64,000 nt of DNA, taken from contig NC_015673.1 in NCBI RefSeq assembly GCF_000177535.2, positions 1,922,001 to 1,986,000 on the forward strand, read 5' to 3'. Shown here piece by piece: positions 47,742 through 57,469 of the stretch. The position numbers were made by a program, and so were the translations under genes. The DNA comes from Corynebacterium resistens DSM 45100 (GTDB taxonomy: Bacteria > Actinomycetota > Actinomycetes > Mycobacteriales > Mycobacteriaceae). The first letter of the stretch is position 1. Each line of letters opens with the position of its first letter. A model generated the notes under the pieces. That model saw only the letters and a program-made list of their open reading frames with translations, searched no databases and was not told the origin of the DNA.

Positions 47742-49022
47742 TTACTCTGCAACCGCAGCAGCCTTTGAGGCAGGAAGTTCATCGACAAAAACCACACGAC
47801 TTGCCACCACTCCGGCCCCAAGCAAAACAACATTGAACCCCATCAGCATGAACAGCCCCGCATTCCAGCTTCCGGTCGCGTCAAAAAGCAAGCCAAATAG
47901 AAACGGCCCCACACTCGCAATGGAATAGCCGATCGCCTGCGCGCCACTGGAAAGCACCGCGGCCGCTGCCGCCGCATGTGTACGGGTAGCCACCAACAGC
48001 AGACCAAGGTTGAAGGTTGAGCACCCTAGGGAGACCAAAACGATCCACACAAAAGGCGCCTCCATCGGGTCCCGCAGAAGCAACACCAAAGCCGCCAGCA
48101 TTGCTACAAATGAGTAAATGGTCACCATCAAAGAGCCACGACGGAACCGACCCACCATCCACGGCACCAACACACTGGTGGCGATACCGGTCAGTGCAAA
48201 CGTGCCACCTACTACCCCACCGAGCTGCTCGCTGCCTCCGGATTCCACCACAATTTTTGGCGCCCAGGTGATGAAGCAATACGACATCGAACTGGTCATC
48301 GCGAACATCAACACGATGCCCCAGCTAACGGGGTGTTTCCAGATGTGACGGTAGCTTTGCTTGGCCACTCCGGCTGCCTTATCGGCTGCGCGCTGGGCTT
48401 TAATTCTTTCCCGACGCCGACGGCCTCCCACCTCCGGCCCCACCACACGCACTAGCAGAATCCAACACGCGACCGCCAGCACTGGCGGAATCGCCCACAA
48501 CCCCAGGGCTAATCGCCACCCGCCCCAGCCCGCCAGAGGCACTGCGACCACAGAAGCAGTAGCCATCGCAGTGTTGCCCACGACGAGGTAGGCCATCGAC
48601 ATCACGGTGATTCGGAACGGGAAGTAATCCTTGACCACGGCGGGCAACAACGTATTGGTAAATCCCACGCCCATCAACCCGATCATCGTTCCGATCAAGA
48701 AAACTAACTCGTGGGAAGCAAAGGTGCGCACACCGAAGCCAATGGCGGCCACCACCATTGATGTCGCCGCTGTTTTACGGAAGGTCATGGCTCGCGACAA
48801 GGGCGCGCTGAGGAGCGCCGCTAGCGCGAACATCAAAGTGGGTGCCATGCCCACCAGCCCCACGAAAAGTGGGGACGCTTCTAGATCCTTGGATACTTGA
48901 TCCGCGATGGGAGAAAAGGAGCTCACCGGACTGCGCAGATTTACACTGGTGAGCAGGACAGCAGCAACCGCGATGAGGGAAATCGCAGTGACGGGTTGTC
49001 TCTTTTCCTCGGTTACCTTCAT
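47742..49022 (-). CDS. MFS transporter, CynX/NimT type
   Basis: A 426-residue major facilitator with about twelve helices. The N-terminal half has VNLRSPVSSFSPIADQVSKDL near residues 22-42, a motif of cyanate/nitroimidazole (CynX/NimT) transporters. A basic loop of about 30 residues with GGRRRRERIKAQR lies in the middle. Substrate is unknown. The ATG at 49022 overlaps the metG stop in TAATG, so the two are likely one operon; longer starts inside metG are unlikely. Confidence 0.88.
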   Translation of the reverse strand: MKVTEEKRQPVTAISLIAVAAVLLTSVNLRSPVSSFSPIADQVSKDLEASPLFVGLVGMAPTLMFALAALLSAPLSRAMTFRKTAATSMVVAAIGFGVRTFASHELVFLIGTMIGLMGVGFTNTLLPAVVKDYFPFRITVMSMAYLVVGNTAMATASVVAVPLAGWGGWRLALGLWAIPPVLAVACWILLVRVVGPEVGGRRRRERIKAQRAADKAAGVAKQSYRHIWKHPVSWGIVLMFAMTSSMSYCFITWAPKIVVESGGSEQLGGVVGGTFALTGIATSVLVPWMVGRFRRGSLMVTIYSFVAMLAALVLLLRDPMEAPFVWIVLVSLGCSTFNLGLLLVATRTHAAAAAAVLSSGAQAIGYSIASVGPFLFGLLFDATGSWNAGLFMLMGFNVVLLGAGVVASRVVFVDELPASKAAAVAE

Positions 49023-50857
49023 TACCCGATCTTGGCCCATTCCGGCCCAGTTTCAGCAAGCTCCGGATCCAACTTTGCAAACAGTGGTTTTGGTTTATTG
49101 AGTGGCGTTCCGGGCTGCACGTCGATGCGCTTCCATACAGCCTGCTGCGCGGTGTAGTCACCCATAATCACAGGGTAGCTACGCCCCGCTTCAGGCAAGC
49201 CGGTGCCCACGGGGTTACGTGGAGAGTCATCCGTGACCTCTACGATCTTCGGCTGCGCGGCCCATTCGCCGGTTCCGCCGAGTGTTTCGAAAATCTTTTG
49301 CGCGCTGAATGGCAGATAAGGGGTCAGCATGGTGTTGATATCGCTCACCACCTGAAGTGCTACGTGCAGCACGGTGCCTAGTCGCTCGCGTTGTGAATCG
49401 TCCTTCGCCAATTTCCACGGCTCTTGGGCGGCGATGTACTGGTTGGCGCGACCCGCGATTCGCATAGCCTCTGTGATTCCAGCCTTAAAACGGGATGCCT
49501 GCAGTGCTTTGCCGACGATTTCGAAGGCCTGCTCCGATTCGTCCAAGAGGGCCCTGTCGGCGTCGGTAAGAGTTCCCAGAGGTGGCACCTCGCCGAAGTT
49601 TTTATGAGCCATGGACACGGTGCGGTTGACCAAGTTGCCCCACTCGTTGGCGAGCTCGGAGTTGATGCGGCGGACGAATTCATCCCAAGTGAAGTCGGTA
49701 TCCGTAGTCTCCGGGCCAGCCATCGCGATGAAGTAACGCAATGGGTCGGGTCCGAACTCCTTGAGGAAGTCGCGGACGTAGATGACCACGCCCTTGGACG
49801 AGGAGAACTTGGAACCTGACATGGTCAAGAACTCGCTGGAGACTACTTCCGTGGGCAGGTTCAACGTCGGCTCCGCAAGGTCGCCCGCTTCCCCACCGCG
49901 AGAGCCTTCACCGGCGTATCCTAGCAGCTCAGCTGGCCAAATTTGGGAGTGGAAAGTGATGTTGTCCTTACCCATGAAGTAATAAGAAACGGCTTCTGGG
50001 TCGTTCCACCACTTGCGCCAGGCTTCAGGATCGCCGGTGCGCCAGGCCCATTCGATTGACGCCGACAAGTAGCCCACCACAGCATCGAACCACACGTAAA
50101 GCTTCTTGGCGTTGTTATCTTGCCAGCCTTCAATGGGGATCGGCACGCCCCAGTCGATATCGCGACTCATTGCGCGCGGGCGGATATTCTCCAGCAAGTT
50201 TAGGGAGAACTTGAGAACATTCGGCCGCCAATCGGTGCGGCCCTTCAGCCATGTCGTCAATGCTTCAGCCAATGCGGGCAAATCCAGCATGAAGTGTTCG
50301 GTATCAACGAATTCCGGAGTTTCACCATTGATCTTGGAGACTGGGTTGATCAGATCTTCCGGATCCAGTTGGTTACCGCAATTGTCGCACTGATCGCCAC
50401 GGGCATCGGTGGCACCACAAATCGGGCACGTGCCCTCAATATAGCGATCTGGCAAGGTTCGGCCAGTGGATGGGCTGATTGCCCCGCGAGTCGTTTGGGT
50501 CACCATATAACCGTTGTCGTAGAGTCCCCGGAACAGCTCTTGGACAACCGCATAGTGGTTGCGGGTGGTAGTGCGTGTAAACAAGTCGTAAGAAAGGCCG
50601 AGGCCGACCAGATCTTCGACGATGATGCGGTTGTAACGATCAGCGAGTTCTTGCACACTAACGCCCTCTTTTTCCGCTTGCACCAGCAGAGGCGTGCCGT
50701 GCTCATCCGTTCCCGAAACCATGAGAACATCGTTGCCAATCATGCGCTGGTAACGAGCGAAAACATCGGAAGGTACGCCGAAGCCGGCGACGTGGCCGAT
50801 GTGGCGGGGACCGTTGGCGTAGGGCCAAGCTACGGAGGTGAGAACACGTTGAGACAT
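49022..50857 (-). CDS. metG: Methionyl-tRNA synthetase
   Basis: Charges initiator and elongator tRNA-Met. It is a class I synthetase of 611 residues with HIGH in [10 protein letters not shown] (about 13-22), the KMSKS-type loop FSSSKG near residue 345 (a relaxed form), and a zinc knuckle CPICG...CDNCG. The frame is open to 50920, but ATG 50857 ([16 protein letters not shown]) is the conserved start. The anticodon-binding helical domain follows, without the dimerisation tail seen in some bacteria. The 3' neighbour is the coupled MFS gene. Confidence 0.95.
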   Translation of the reverse strand: MSQRVLTSVAWPYANGPRHIGHVAGFGVPSDVFARYQRMIGNDVLMVSGTDEHGTPLLVQAEKEGVSVQELADRYNRIIVEDLVGLGLSYDLFTRTTTRNHYAVVQELFRGLYDNGYMVTQTTRGAISPSTGRTLPDRYIEGTCPICGATDARGDQCDNCGNQLDPEDLINPVSKINGETPEFVDTEHFMLDLPALAEALTTWLKGRTDWRPNVLKFSLNLLENIRPRAMSRDIDWGVPIPIEGWQDNNAKKLYVWFDAVVGYLSASIEWAWRTGDPEAWRKWWNDPEAVSYYFMGKDNITFHSQIWPAELLGYAGEGSRGGEAGDLAEPTLNLPTEVVSSEFLTMSGSKFSSSKGVVIYVRDFLKEFGPDPLRYFIAMAGPETTDTDFTWDEFVRRINSELANEWGNLVNRTVSMAHKNFGEVPPLGTLTDADRALLDESEQAFEIVGKALQASRFKAGITEAMRIAGRANQYIAAQEPWKLAKDDSQRERLGTVLHVALQVVSDINTMLTPYLPFSAQKIFETLGGTGEWAAQPKIVEVTDDSPRNPVGTGLPEAGRSYPVIMGDYTAQQAVWKRIDVQPGTPLNKPKPLFAKLDPELAETGPEWAKIG

Positions 50858-51078
50858 GCCTACCACATTAAGGTATTGCCACCTGCGACGAAACACTTGA
50901 CCCCACGAGCGCCGTACCACTCATCACTTCATGCTAATGAAACAGTGCGAGTAGCCGCATTCCGTTACCACGGTGCGTAGCCGTGTGCCGATACCAAAGT
51001 GTAGGAAAACTCGGATTGGTAACCGACAAAAATAACCCCGCCTTCCCCCTACGTGTTAATAAAAAGCTTGCGATAGTT

Positions 51079-51097
51079 TAAGGTTAGCTCATCTGAA
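51079..51097. promoter_or_regulatory. Candidate DtxR iron box upstream of the Rrf2 gene
   Basis: TAAGGTTAGCTCATCTGAA matches 13 of 19 positions of the DtxR consensus TTAGGTTAGCCTAACCTAA, with the left half nearly perfect. It lies about 50 bases before the Rrf2 start, a position suited to repression. Confidence 0.45.
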
Positions 51098-51145
51098 GCC
51101 CCCCACTGGACTTAACTAGTCCCCCACCCATTCAGGAATACGGCC

Positions 51146-51589
51146 ATGCAACCAAGTCGTGCCACGGAATTAGGAATCAGGATCCTAATGCAGCTGGCAG
51201 CTCTCGAAAATGCCGCACTAGCGGACAGTGCCCAACCCTCACGGCACACATCCTCAAGCATCGCTCACAACATTGGTGCCCCACAAACCCACGTCGCAAA
51301 GGTTGTTTCCAAACTTGCCGAACTAGGTATGGTCAACTCCACCCGTGGCCGAACCGGTGGCATAGTTCTTACGCCTGAGGCTAGGACGAAGAAGCTCGGC
51401 ACACTCATGCAGGAATTGGAAGGGCCAAGGCTTTCCAATTACCGTGTGCACGACCCCTGCCCATTCGATCCCGAATGCCAGCTCCACGGGGTTCTCCAGC
51501 TTGCCGCCCAGCAGTTTTTCGACCATTTGGATAAAACGACTATCAACGACATCGTGCCGGAATTCCCCGCCAAAGCGAAACTAGCTTAG
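51146..51589 (+). CDS. Rrf2 family transcriptional regulator, NsrR-like
   Basis: A 147-residue Rrf2 regulator. The winged helix covers residues about 1-75 ([24 protein letters not shown] is the recognition helix and wing). Only two cysteines are in the cluster loop, Cys105 and Cys111 (CPFDPEC), corresponding to the last two of the three cysteines of NsrR or IscR; the first is missing. The Asp that completes the cluster in S. coelicolor NsrR is a Glu here (residue 8). It may bind a different cluster or none. An AGGA site precedes the ATG; the gene ends tail-to-tail with the BCCT gene, sharing four bases. Confidence 0.87.
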   Translation: MQPSRATELGIRILMQLAALENAALADSAQPSRHTSSSIAHNIGAPQTHVAKVVSKLAELGMVNSTRGRTGGIVLTPEARTKKLGTLMQELEGPRLSNYRVHDPCPFDPECQLHGVLQLAAQQFFDHLDKTTINDIVPEFPAKAKLA

Positions 51590-53391
51590 CGAGCTTCGTC
51601 AGCCTGCTCGGCAGTGCCCTGTCGATCTTCAGCTGGCTTAGCCTTTTCAGGCATGTTGAATCGGCGCACGCCACGTTTGTTTTGCTTCTTTAGGTAAGCC
51701 GCAACGCGCTTTTCACGTGCTTCCCGAATGGCATAGTGGCGCTGGGCCTTGTGATCGAGATATAGAGGATCGTTAGATAGGGACTTCACGATCGCGAACA
51801 TCAAAGCAATGATGATGAACACGAACGGGCTCGCCGCGATGATCGTAATGTTCTGCACGTTCGTCAGGGCATCCTCACCGCCCGTGAGGATCATGACGAC
51901 CGCAATGAGCGCCGTCATCATCCCCCAAAGCACGGTGACCTTTCGGTTGGCTTCTACACGCCCGTTTTGGGACATCGTGCCCATCACCGTGGAAGCGGAA
52001 TCCGCCGAAGTGATGAAGAATGTCGCCAGCAAAACCATAGCGAGCAACGAAGCGGCGTAGCCTCCCGGAACGGTATCCAACAAGTTGAACAGCTGCTTCG
52101 TGGCATCGCCATCACCCCAGATGGAGTTGCCGGTTTCCTCCGCGTGAATTGCAGAACCACCGAAGATCGAGAACCACACCACAGTCACGGCCAACGGCAC
52201 CATGAGGATCACGGTGACAAACTCGCGGATCGTACGTCCTCGGGAAATCCGAGCCAAGAACATGCCCACGAATGGGGACCACGAAACCCACCATGCCCAG
52301 TAGAAGATGGTCCACGTGCCTAACCATTCACCGGCTCCCTCGCTCGAGTCCGCGGTTCGCGCCGCCATGGAGAAGAAATTCGATAGGTAATTGCCCAGCG
52401 TGGTGGGAACCAAGTTCAGAATCACAACAGTTGGCCCAACGATCAGCACGAACAGTGCCAACAGCCCGGCCATGATCATGTTGGCGTTCGAAATGTACTG
52501 AATTCCCTTGCCCACGCCAGAAGCTGCTGAGGCCAAAAAGCACACCCCAAGCACAAGAATGATGCCAATCATCACGCCAGTACCAGGATTCGTCCACAGA
52601 TTCGTGGATTCCATGCCGGATGCAATCTGCGTGGCACCAATGCCCAAAGAAGCTGCTGTGCCGAAGACCGTGGCGAAGATCGTGAAAATATCGATGAACT
52701 TACCCAATGGCCCGTGTGCTCGGCGCTCACCGATCAGTGGGATGAAAGCGGCACTCAGAAGCTGCTTTCGTCCCAAGCGGAAAGTCGTATAGGCGATAGC
52801 CAAGCCCACAATCGCATATAGCGCCCACGGATGCAGACCCCAGTGGAACATGGTCGATGCCATCGAGACTCCTACATCCCCTGGCTTGGTTCCCGGCACT
52901 CCTTCCCGGAAGTAGTTCAGCGGTTCCGCCACTCCATAGAACATCAGGCCAATACCCATGCCTGCAGCGAACATCATGGCTACCCACGAGGGAGTGGAAA
53001 ACTCAGGTTCTTCGCCATCCTTGCCCAGACGGATGTGCCCGAACTTGCTGAAGGCAATAAACAAAACGAACCCCACGAACACGGTTCCGGCCAATACGAA
53101 TAGCCAGCCCCAGTCCTCGGTGATATATGTCAGGGCTTTTTTGGAAAATGCGTTGAAGCTATCTTTCCCAAACAGTCCCCAAACAACCACCGCCAAAATC
53201 AGCGCTAGTGCGCCGATCGTCACTGACCAGTTGATCGGTGCTTCTTCGTCCAATCGCGATTGATCGCTCACATTGGGATCGTTAGTGGGATCCACAAAAG
53301 CCTCGGCTAAAGCCTGCTCTTGGGAACTCCAATTTTCCCCTTGTCTTGGGCTACCTTCTGAAATCGTCATACCTTCCACAGTGGTTGGCAT
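51586..53391 (-). CDS. BCCT family transporter, EctP/BetP-like
   Basis: A Na+- or H+-coupled importer for betaine, ectoine, proline or carnitine, likely for osmoprotection. About twelve membrane helices follow a polar N-terminus of about 55 residues. The family signature [18 protein letters not shown] and the substrate-box [22 protein letters not shown] region are clear. Sequence and length (about 600 residues) are closest to C. glutamicum EctP. The C-terminal tail is basic then acidic. The start is uncertain: frame open to 53430, with ATGs at 53391 and 53370. Confidence 0.9.
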   Translation of the reverse strand: MPTTVEGMTISEGSPRQGENWSSQEQALAEAFVDPTNDPNVSDQSRLDEEAPINWSVTIGALALILAVVVWGLFGKDSFNAFSKKALTYITEDWGWLFVLAGTVFVGFVLFIAFSKFGHIRLGKDGEEPEFSTPSWVAMMFAAGMGIGLMFYGVAEPLNYFREGVPGTKPGDVGVSMASTMFHWGLHPWALYAIVGLAIAYTTFRLGRKQLLSAAFIPLIGERRAHGPLGKFIDIFTIFATVFGTAASLGIGATQIASGMESTNLWTNPGTGVMIGIILVLGVCFLASAASGVGKGIQYISNANMIMAGLLALFVLIVGPTVVILNLVPTTLGNYLSNFFSMAARTADSSEGAGEWLGTWTIFYWAWWVSWSPFVGMFLARISRGRTIREFVTVILMVPLAVTVVWFSIFGGSAIHAEETGNSIWGDGDATKQLFNLLDTVPGGYAASLLAMVLLATFFITSADSASTVMGTMSQNGRVEANRKVTVLWGMMTALIAVVMILTGGEDALTNVQNITIIAASPFVFIIIALMFAIVKSLSNDPLYLDHKAQRHYAIREAREKRVAAYLKKQNKRGVRRFNMPEKAKPAEDRQGTAEQADEAR

Positions 53392-53613
53392 GGTTCGCAA
53401 TATCAAACCCCCAGCCATCCCACAGGCCATGGTTTTCGCTTTTCACGCCCCTTTCAGCCCGCTCCTCCCCATCCGATTATTTATTCGACGCCACTTTCCC
53501 CCGCTGAAAAACCCAGCTGGGCAGCTATTTTTCCGCACGATCACCCTGCTTGAGCAAATCCCCGCAACATCGAACCCTAACAATTGCATAACAATTCATT
53601 GGTTCACAAAGCT

Positions 53614-54507
53614 TTATGCCTCTTCGCGCGCCCGCAAGACCGATTCATACACCTCGCGCTTGCTTAAGCCGTGTCGCCCAGCGACCTCACCTGCGGCTGC
53701 TTTTAAGCGCATGCCTCCGTGAACAAGCCCCTCCACTTCGTCTACGACATCCGCTGGGTCAACCTGCTCCTCTGCGGGGTCCGCGGCTCCAACAACAACG
53801 CAGATCTCCCCTTTCACATCCCGGGCTCGCGCCCACTCGGCGACTTCTGCGGCTGCCCCGGCGCGAACCTCCTCGTAACGTTTGGTGAGTTCGCGTGCCA
53901 CGGCAATCTGGCGTCGGTCCCCCAAAACCTCGACTGCGATGTCCAAAGTTGCTTGCAACCGGTGAGGTGACTCGAAGAAACACGTGGCCACGTTTGCGGT
54001 GAGCATGTCTGTGAAGAATTCTCGGCGTGCGCCATCTTTGCGAGGAGCGAAGCCGAGGAACGCGAAGTGCCCCATGCCTACCCCTGATAACGCGAGCGCA
54101 GTGGGGACGGCCGAGGGGCCGGGCAAGCATGTCACCGGCACCCCTGCTGCCCGTGCTGCAACGACCAAGGGAAATCCTGGATCGGAGACGGCTGGCATAC
54201 CCGCATCTGTAACCACGAGCACGCGCTTCCCCGCCTGCGCTTCAGTGACAAAATAATCCGCCCGATCGGCTTCGTTGTGATCAAAATTGGAAACCACATT
54301 GCCCGTTATTGTGATTCCGAGTGTTTCGGCCAGAGCACGGGTACGGCGCGTATCTTCCGCGGCGATGATATCCGCACTCTGCAGCGCATCGAGCAATCGA
54401 ATCGATGCATCGAGGGGGTTGCCCAGCGGTGTAGCTGCCAAGATGATGCCCCCGTTGGGGAGGGGGCGTTGTTCTTCCGCACGTTGCAAGAGGGACTTGA
54501 CTGTCAT
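53614..54507 (-). CDS. rsmI: 16S rRNA (cytidine1402-2'-O)-methyltransferase
   Basis: Methylates C1402 of 16S rRNA. It is a 297-residue SAM-dependent tetrapyrrole-methylase-fold protein, with AATPLGNPLDASIR near residues 24-37, AAEDTRRTRAL at 49-59, TDAGMPAVSDPG and LPGPSAVPTALALSG. The C-terminal helical extension is typical. It diverges from the PMT gene with only nine bases between the start codons, so their promoters overlap or one transcript is leaderless. Confidence 0.96.
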   Translation of the reverse strand: MTVKSLLQRAEEQRPLPNGGIILAATPLGNPLDASIRLLDALQSADIIAAEDTRRTRALAETLGITITGNVVSNFDHNEADRADYFVTEAQAGKRVLVVTDAGMPAVSDPGFPLVVAARAAGVPVTCLPGPSAVPTALALSGVGMGHFAFLGFAPRKDGARREFFTDMLTANVATCFFESPHRLQATLDIAVEVLGDRRQIAVARELTKRYEEVRAGAAAEVAEWARARDVKGEICVVVGAADPAEEQVDPADVVDEVEGLVHGGMRLKAAAGEVAGRHGLSKREVYESVLRAREEA

Positions 54508-54516
54508 TCCACCAGC

Positions 54517-56124
54517 ATGCCACTAGAGTTATTGCCTGTGACAGTTTCCACCCCAGAACCAAGCCAGACGAGCCGGTACCGTGGCGCCCAGTCTGCAGCC
54601 CACGGTGAAACCGCAACGCCCGCCCCCGCGAACTTGAGTGGCGCGGCGGCCCCTTCGGTACGGGGCTTGAGCCGCTGGGCATGGATCCAAATTTTCTTAG
54701 CGGTTTTCGCGGCCATCAGCCGCCTCGGATCGCTTGGCAAACCCACTGATGCGGGCACACCGGTGTTCGATGAAAAACACTATGCCCCTCAATCCTGGCA
54801 AATCACCCGCAGCGTGGATAACCCGCTGATCGGAGGAATCGAAGACAACCCGGGGTATGGGCTGGTTGTCCACCCGCCGTTGGGAAAACAGCTCGAAAGC
54901 CTGGGGATGCAGGCAGCCGGATACACGCCACTGGGTTGGCGAATCGCTTCTGCAATTTGCGCAATCATAGTCATTCTATTGATCGCTGCCATTGCACGGC
55001 GGATCACCAAATCAGATCTAGCGGGCATGTTCGCCGGGATTTTTGCGCTGTGCGAGGGCATCTTGTTTGTCACCGGCCGCTCGGCCATGCTGGATCATTT
55101 CCAAACGTTGTTCGTGGTCGCTGCCACCTATTTCTTGGTACGCGATGCCCAACAAATGGAACAGCGATTCACCCGAGTTTTTACTGAAGGGCGAATCAAA
55201 GATCACGCCATCGGGCCTCGCATGGGATACCGCTGGTGGCGATTTGCAGCTGGCCTTGCGCTTGCCGGCGCGGTATCGGTCAAATGGTCAGGCTTGTACT
55301 ACATGGCGTTCGCTGGGTTGGCGCTGGTTGTGTTGGACTATTTCCGACGCCGCCGTTTCGGTGTTGCCCACCCCTTGAGGGGCACCCTCGTACTGGACTG
55401 CGTGCCTTCCTTCCTCAGCGTGGTGATCGTGCCGGCGATTGGTTACGTGCTCAGCTGGCGGGCGTGGTTTGCCTCCGAAACCGGTGTGTACCGCCATGCC
55501 CTGGAAAGTGGCCGCTATCCAGAACTCAATGATTCCGGGCTGACGTTTCTGCCCGATGTGGTGCGCAACTTCCTCTACTACCATTCCTCAGTCCTGCGTT
55601 TCCACACTTCACTGACGAATTCGAATGGCCATCACCACTCGTGGGAATCCAAGCCGTGGTCCTGGCTAGTCAGCAGTCGATCACTGTTGTACTACAGCCC
55701 GCCGGAGAAGGATGGCGTGGTCCACAAAGTACTCTTGGTCGGCACTCCCGCTATTTGGTGGCTATGTGTCCCTGTGCTCCTGTGGGGCATTTGGTGTCTA
55801 TTCATCCATCGCGATATCCGATGGGCCGTACCGGTCATTGGCTTCGCTGCTGGATTTCTGCCGTGGTTGCCGAACCTAGATCGCCAGATGTACCTGTTCT
55901 ATGCCGTGAACTTGGCGCCTTTTCTCGTCATAGGATTGGCGATTGCTTGCTGCCAACTGGTTCACAAAGCCCGGAAGGAAAACTCCCGCTGGCCACTAGT
56001 ACTTGTGGTTGGATACGTTGCGATTGTGGTGTGGAACTTCTTGTTCTTCCTACCGATTTACACGGGTATGCCACTGAGCAATGCGGAGTTCAACGCGCGG
56101 ATGTGGCTCCCCAGCTGGCGTTAG
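54517..56124 (+). CDS. pmt: Protein O-mannosyltransferase (PMT family, GT39)
   Basis: Transfers mannose from polyprenyl-phosphate mannose to Ser/Thr of exported proteins, in the cytoplasmic membrane. About eleven hydrophobic helices. The catalytic extracytoplasmic loop shows FDEKHYAPQSW (the Asp-Glu pair) and a conserved HPPLGKQLE; the C-terminal PMT_4TMC domain is present with HSSVLRFHTSL. The start is uncertain: ATG 54517 has no ribosome site; GTG 54538, 8 bases after a TAGAGT -10-like box, may begin a leaderless transcript. The ends of this gene and the zinc-finger gene overlap tail-to-tail by four bases. Confidence 0.9.
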   Translation: MPLELLPVTVSTPEPSQTSRYRGAQSAAHGETATPAPANLSGAAAPSVRGLSRWAWIQIFLAVFAAISRLGSLGKPTDAGTPVFDEKHYAPQSWQITRSVDNPLIGGIEDNPGYGLVVHPPLGKQLESLGMQAAGYTPLGWRIASAICAIIVILLIAAIARRITKSDLAGMFAGIFALCEGILFVTGRSAMLDHFQTLFVVAATYFLVRDAQQMEQRFTRVFTEGRIKDHAIGPRMGYRWWRFAAGLALAGAVSVKWSGLYYMAFAGLALVVLDYFRRRRFGVAHPLRGTLVLDCVPSFLSVVIVPAIGYVLSWRAWFASETGVYRHALESGRYPELNDSGLTFLPDVVRNFLYYHSSVLRFHTSLTNSNGHHHSWESKPWSWLVSSRSLLYYSPPEKDGVVHKVLLVGTPAIWWLCVPVLLWGIWCLFIHRDIRWAVPVIGFAAGFLPWLPNLDRQMYLFYAVNLAPFLVIGLAIACCQLVHKARKENSRWPLVLVVGYVAIVVWNFLFFLPIYTGMPLSNAEFNARMWLPSWR

Positions 56125-56954
56125 CTTTCGTTATCCTTCCGCGCCCGTTGATTGAGATCGTGGCGTTCGTTATCACCCAACCTGAACGACGAGTGTTCTT
56201 CCAAGTCAGCCGGTGAAAAATTAACCGGACGGGCAGTCAGTGTGCGCCACGACTGCTTCAAAGGCGTGAACATGTGATTGCGGCCCACCCAACATGTCAG
56301 TAGAGCCACCACTGCGCACAGATGCACCAGAAGTCCCCAAATAGGATTCGATACTAGGCCGTACCCGGCGTGGGACTCCATGAACCCCAGCACTACCTCG
56401 CGGGTCGCAAAACCTGCGCCGAAGGCCCATTGGGCGAGGTAAATAGGCAGAATCGCACTCGATATCTTTGGTCGTGCTGCGGCACATCCCAGTCCTAATC
56501 CCAAAGCAAACTTAGCCACGGCGGCATCCATGATGAGTCGTGTTACGAAGGCATCGTTGGCGTCATTGTTCAAAGAAGTAGATACAGAAGGGAAAAGAAG
56601 CAGCAGCAAACCAGCCCAGATCAGGTAAATCAAAGTCAGAAAGATCAAAGCAATTCGTGCAATAGTCAAGGGCAGTTGACGCCGAGAGACTCGGGAAGCG
56701 ACAACCGGCATAGTGTCGGCTGCAGCAAGTACTCGATCCGTGGTCTGGGCGGGGTCGGGTGCGGAATTGAAGGGATCGGGTTGGGTACCGATGGGGCCGA
56801 TGGAAAGAGATCTCCCTAGGGCAGTGACTGTGGTGTACCAACGTTGGCATTCCTCACAAACCTCAAGATGTGCGTCAATGACATCATCGGGCAGCGATGT
56901 GCGCTCCCCATCCAAACGTGCGGACAGCGCCGCGCGTACCTCTTCACAGTCCAC
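56121..56954 (-). CDS. Membrane protein with N-terminal anti-sigma zinc finger
   Basis: A 277-residue protein. Residues 1-42 are a zf-HC2 (ZAS) motif with Cys3, His29, Cys33 and Cys36, the pattern of zinc-containing anti-sigma factors. A linker follows, then about four membrane helices (near 93-122, 148-165, 170-190 and 212-235) and a polar tail. No sigma factor gene is adjacent, so the partner is elsewhere or the protein has another role. It is on the opposite strand to pmt. Confidence 0.8.
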   Translation of the reverse strand: MDCEEVRAALSARLDGERTSLPDDVIDAHLEVCEECQRWYTTVTALGRSLSIGPIGTQPDPFNSAPDPAQTTDRVLAAADTMPVVASRVSRRQLPLTIARIALIFLTLIYLIWAGLLLLLFPSVSTSLNNDANDAFVTRLIMDAAVAKFALGLGLGCAAARPKISSAILPIYLAQWAFGAGFATREVVLGFMESHAGYGLVSNPIWGLLVHLCAVVALLTCWVGRNHMFTPLKQSWRTLTARPVNFSPADLEEHSSFRLGDNERHDLNQRARKDNES

Positions 56955-57049
56955 CGGCTAGTCACCGTCTTCCTCAAATAGTGTTTTGCATGCGGTCGCC
57001 AGCCACGAGTGGCACACCTCCCCGCTGCGGCGAAACCTACTTCTTAGGC

Positions 57050-57469
57050 TTATGCGAATCGCGCAAGAGCTCGGTCCAAGCTAGCCCGTCCTGCGCCAAA
57101 AACCACTATCATCAGCAAGCCCGCCATCAACACAAGAATGTATTCCATACCGCCATCGGACACATAAAACCCGTGCCGGGCGAACTGGAAATATAGCATC
57201 GCAGCTGCGAGGACGAACAAAACACCCGCTGCCGCTGTGGTGAGGACTCCAGCAATCAACATTGCCCCGCACAGCATGAACAGGATCGAAACCGTCCACG
57301 CAAACACCGAAGGATTGGGGTAACCGAAGCGCTCGAATTCAGTGATGGTGCTGTGATCACCCACCATGCCGACACCAAAAACATTGCGCCATCCATGGGC
57401 AATGAACACCACCCCTAGTATGGCGCGCAGGATGAATAGCGCAGTATCCCTAACAACTGGATGGTTCAT
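57050..57469 (-). CDS. DoxX family membrane protein
   Basis: A 139-residue protein with four membrane helices (about 10-29, 55-75, 79-98 and 107-126) and the DoxX-family pattern of an early Arg-x-x-x-G-x-x-F with HGWRN. Family members are linked to redox balance or thiol handling, but a function for this one is not known. It starts one base after the end of glpR, so it is likely cotranscribed. Confidence 0.86.
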   Translation of the reverse strand: MNHPVVRDTALFILRAILGVVFIAHGWRNVFGVGMVGDHSTITEFERFGYPNPSVFAWTVSILFMLCGAMLIAGVLTTAAAGVLFVLAAAMLYFQFARHGFYVSDGGMEYILVLMAGLLMIVVFGAGRASLDRALARFA

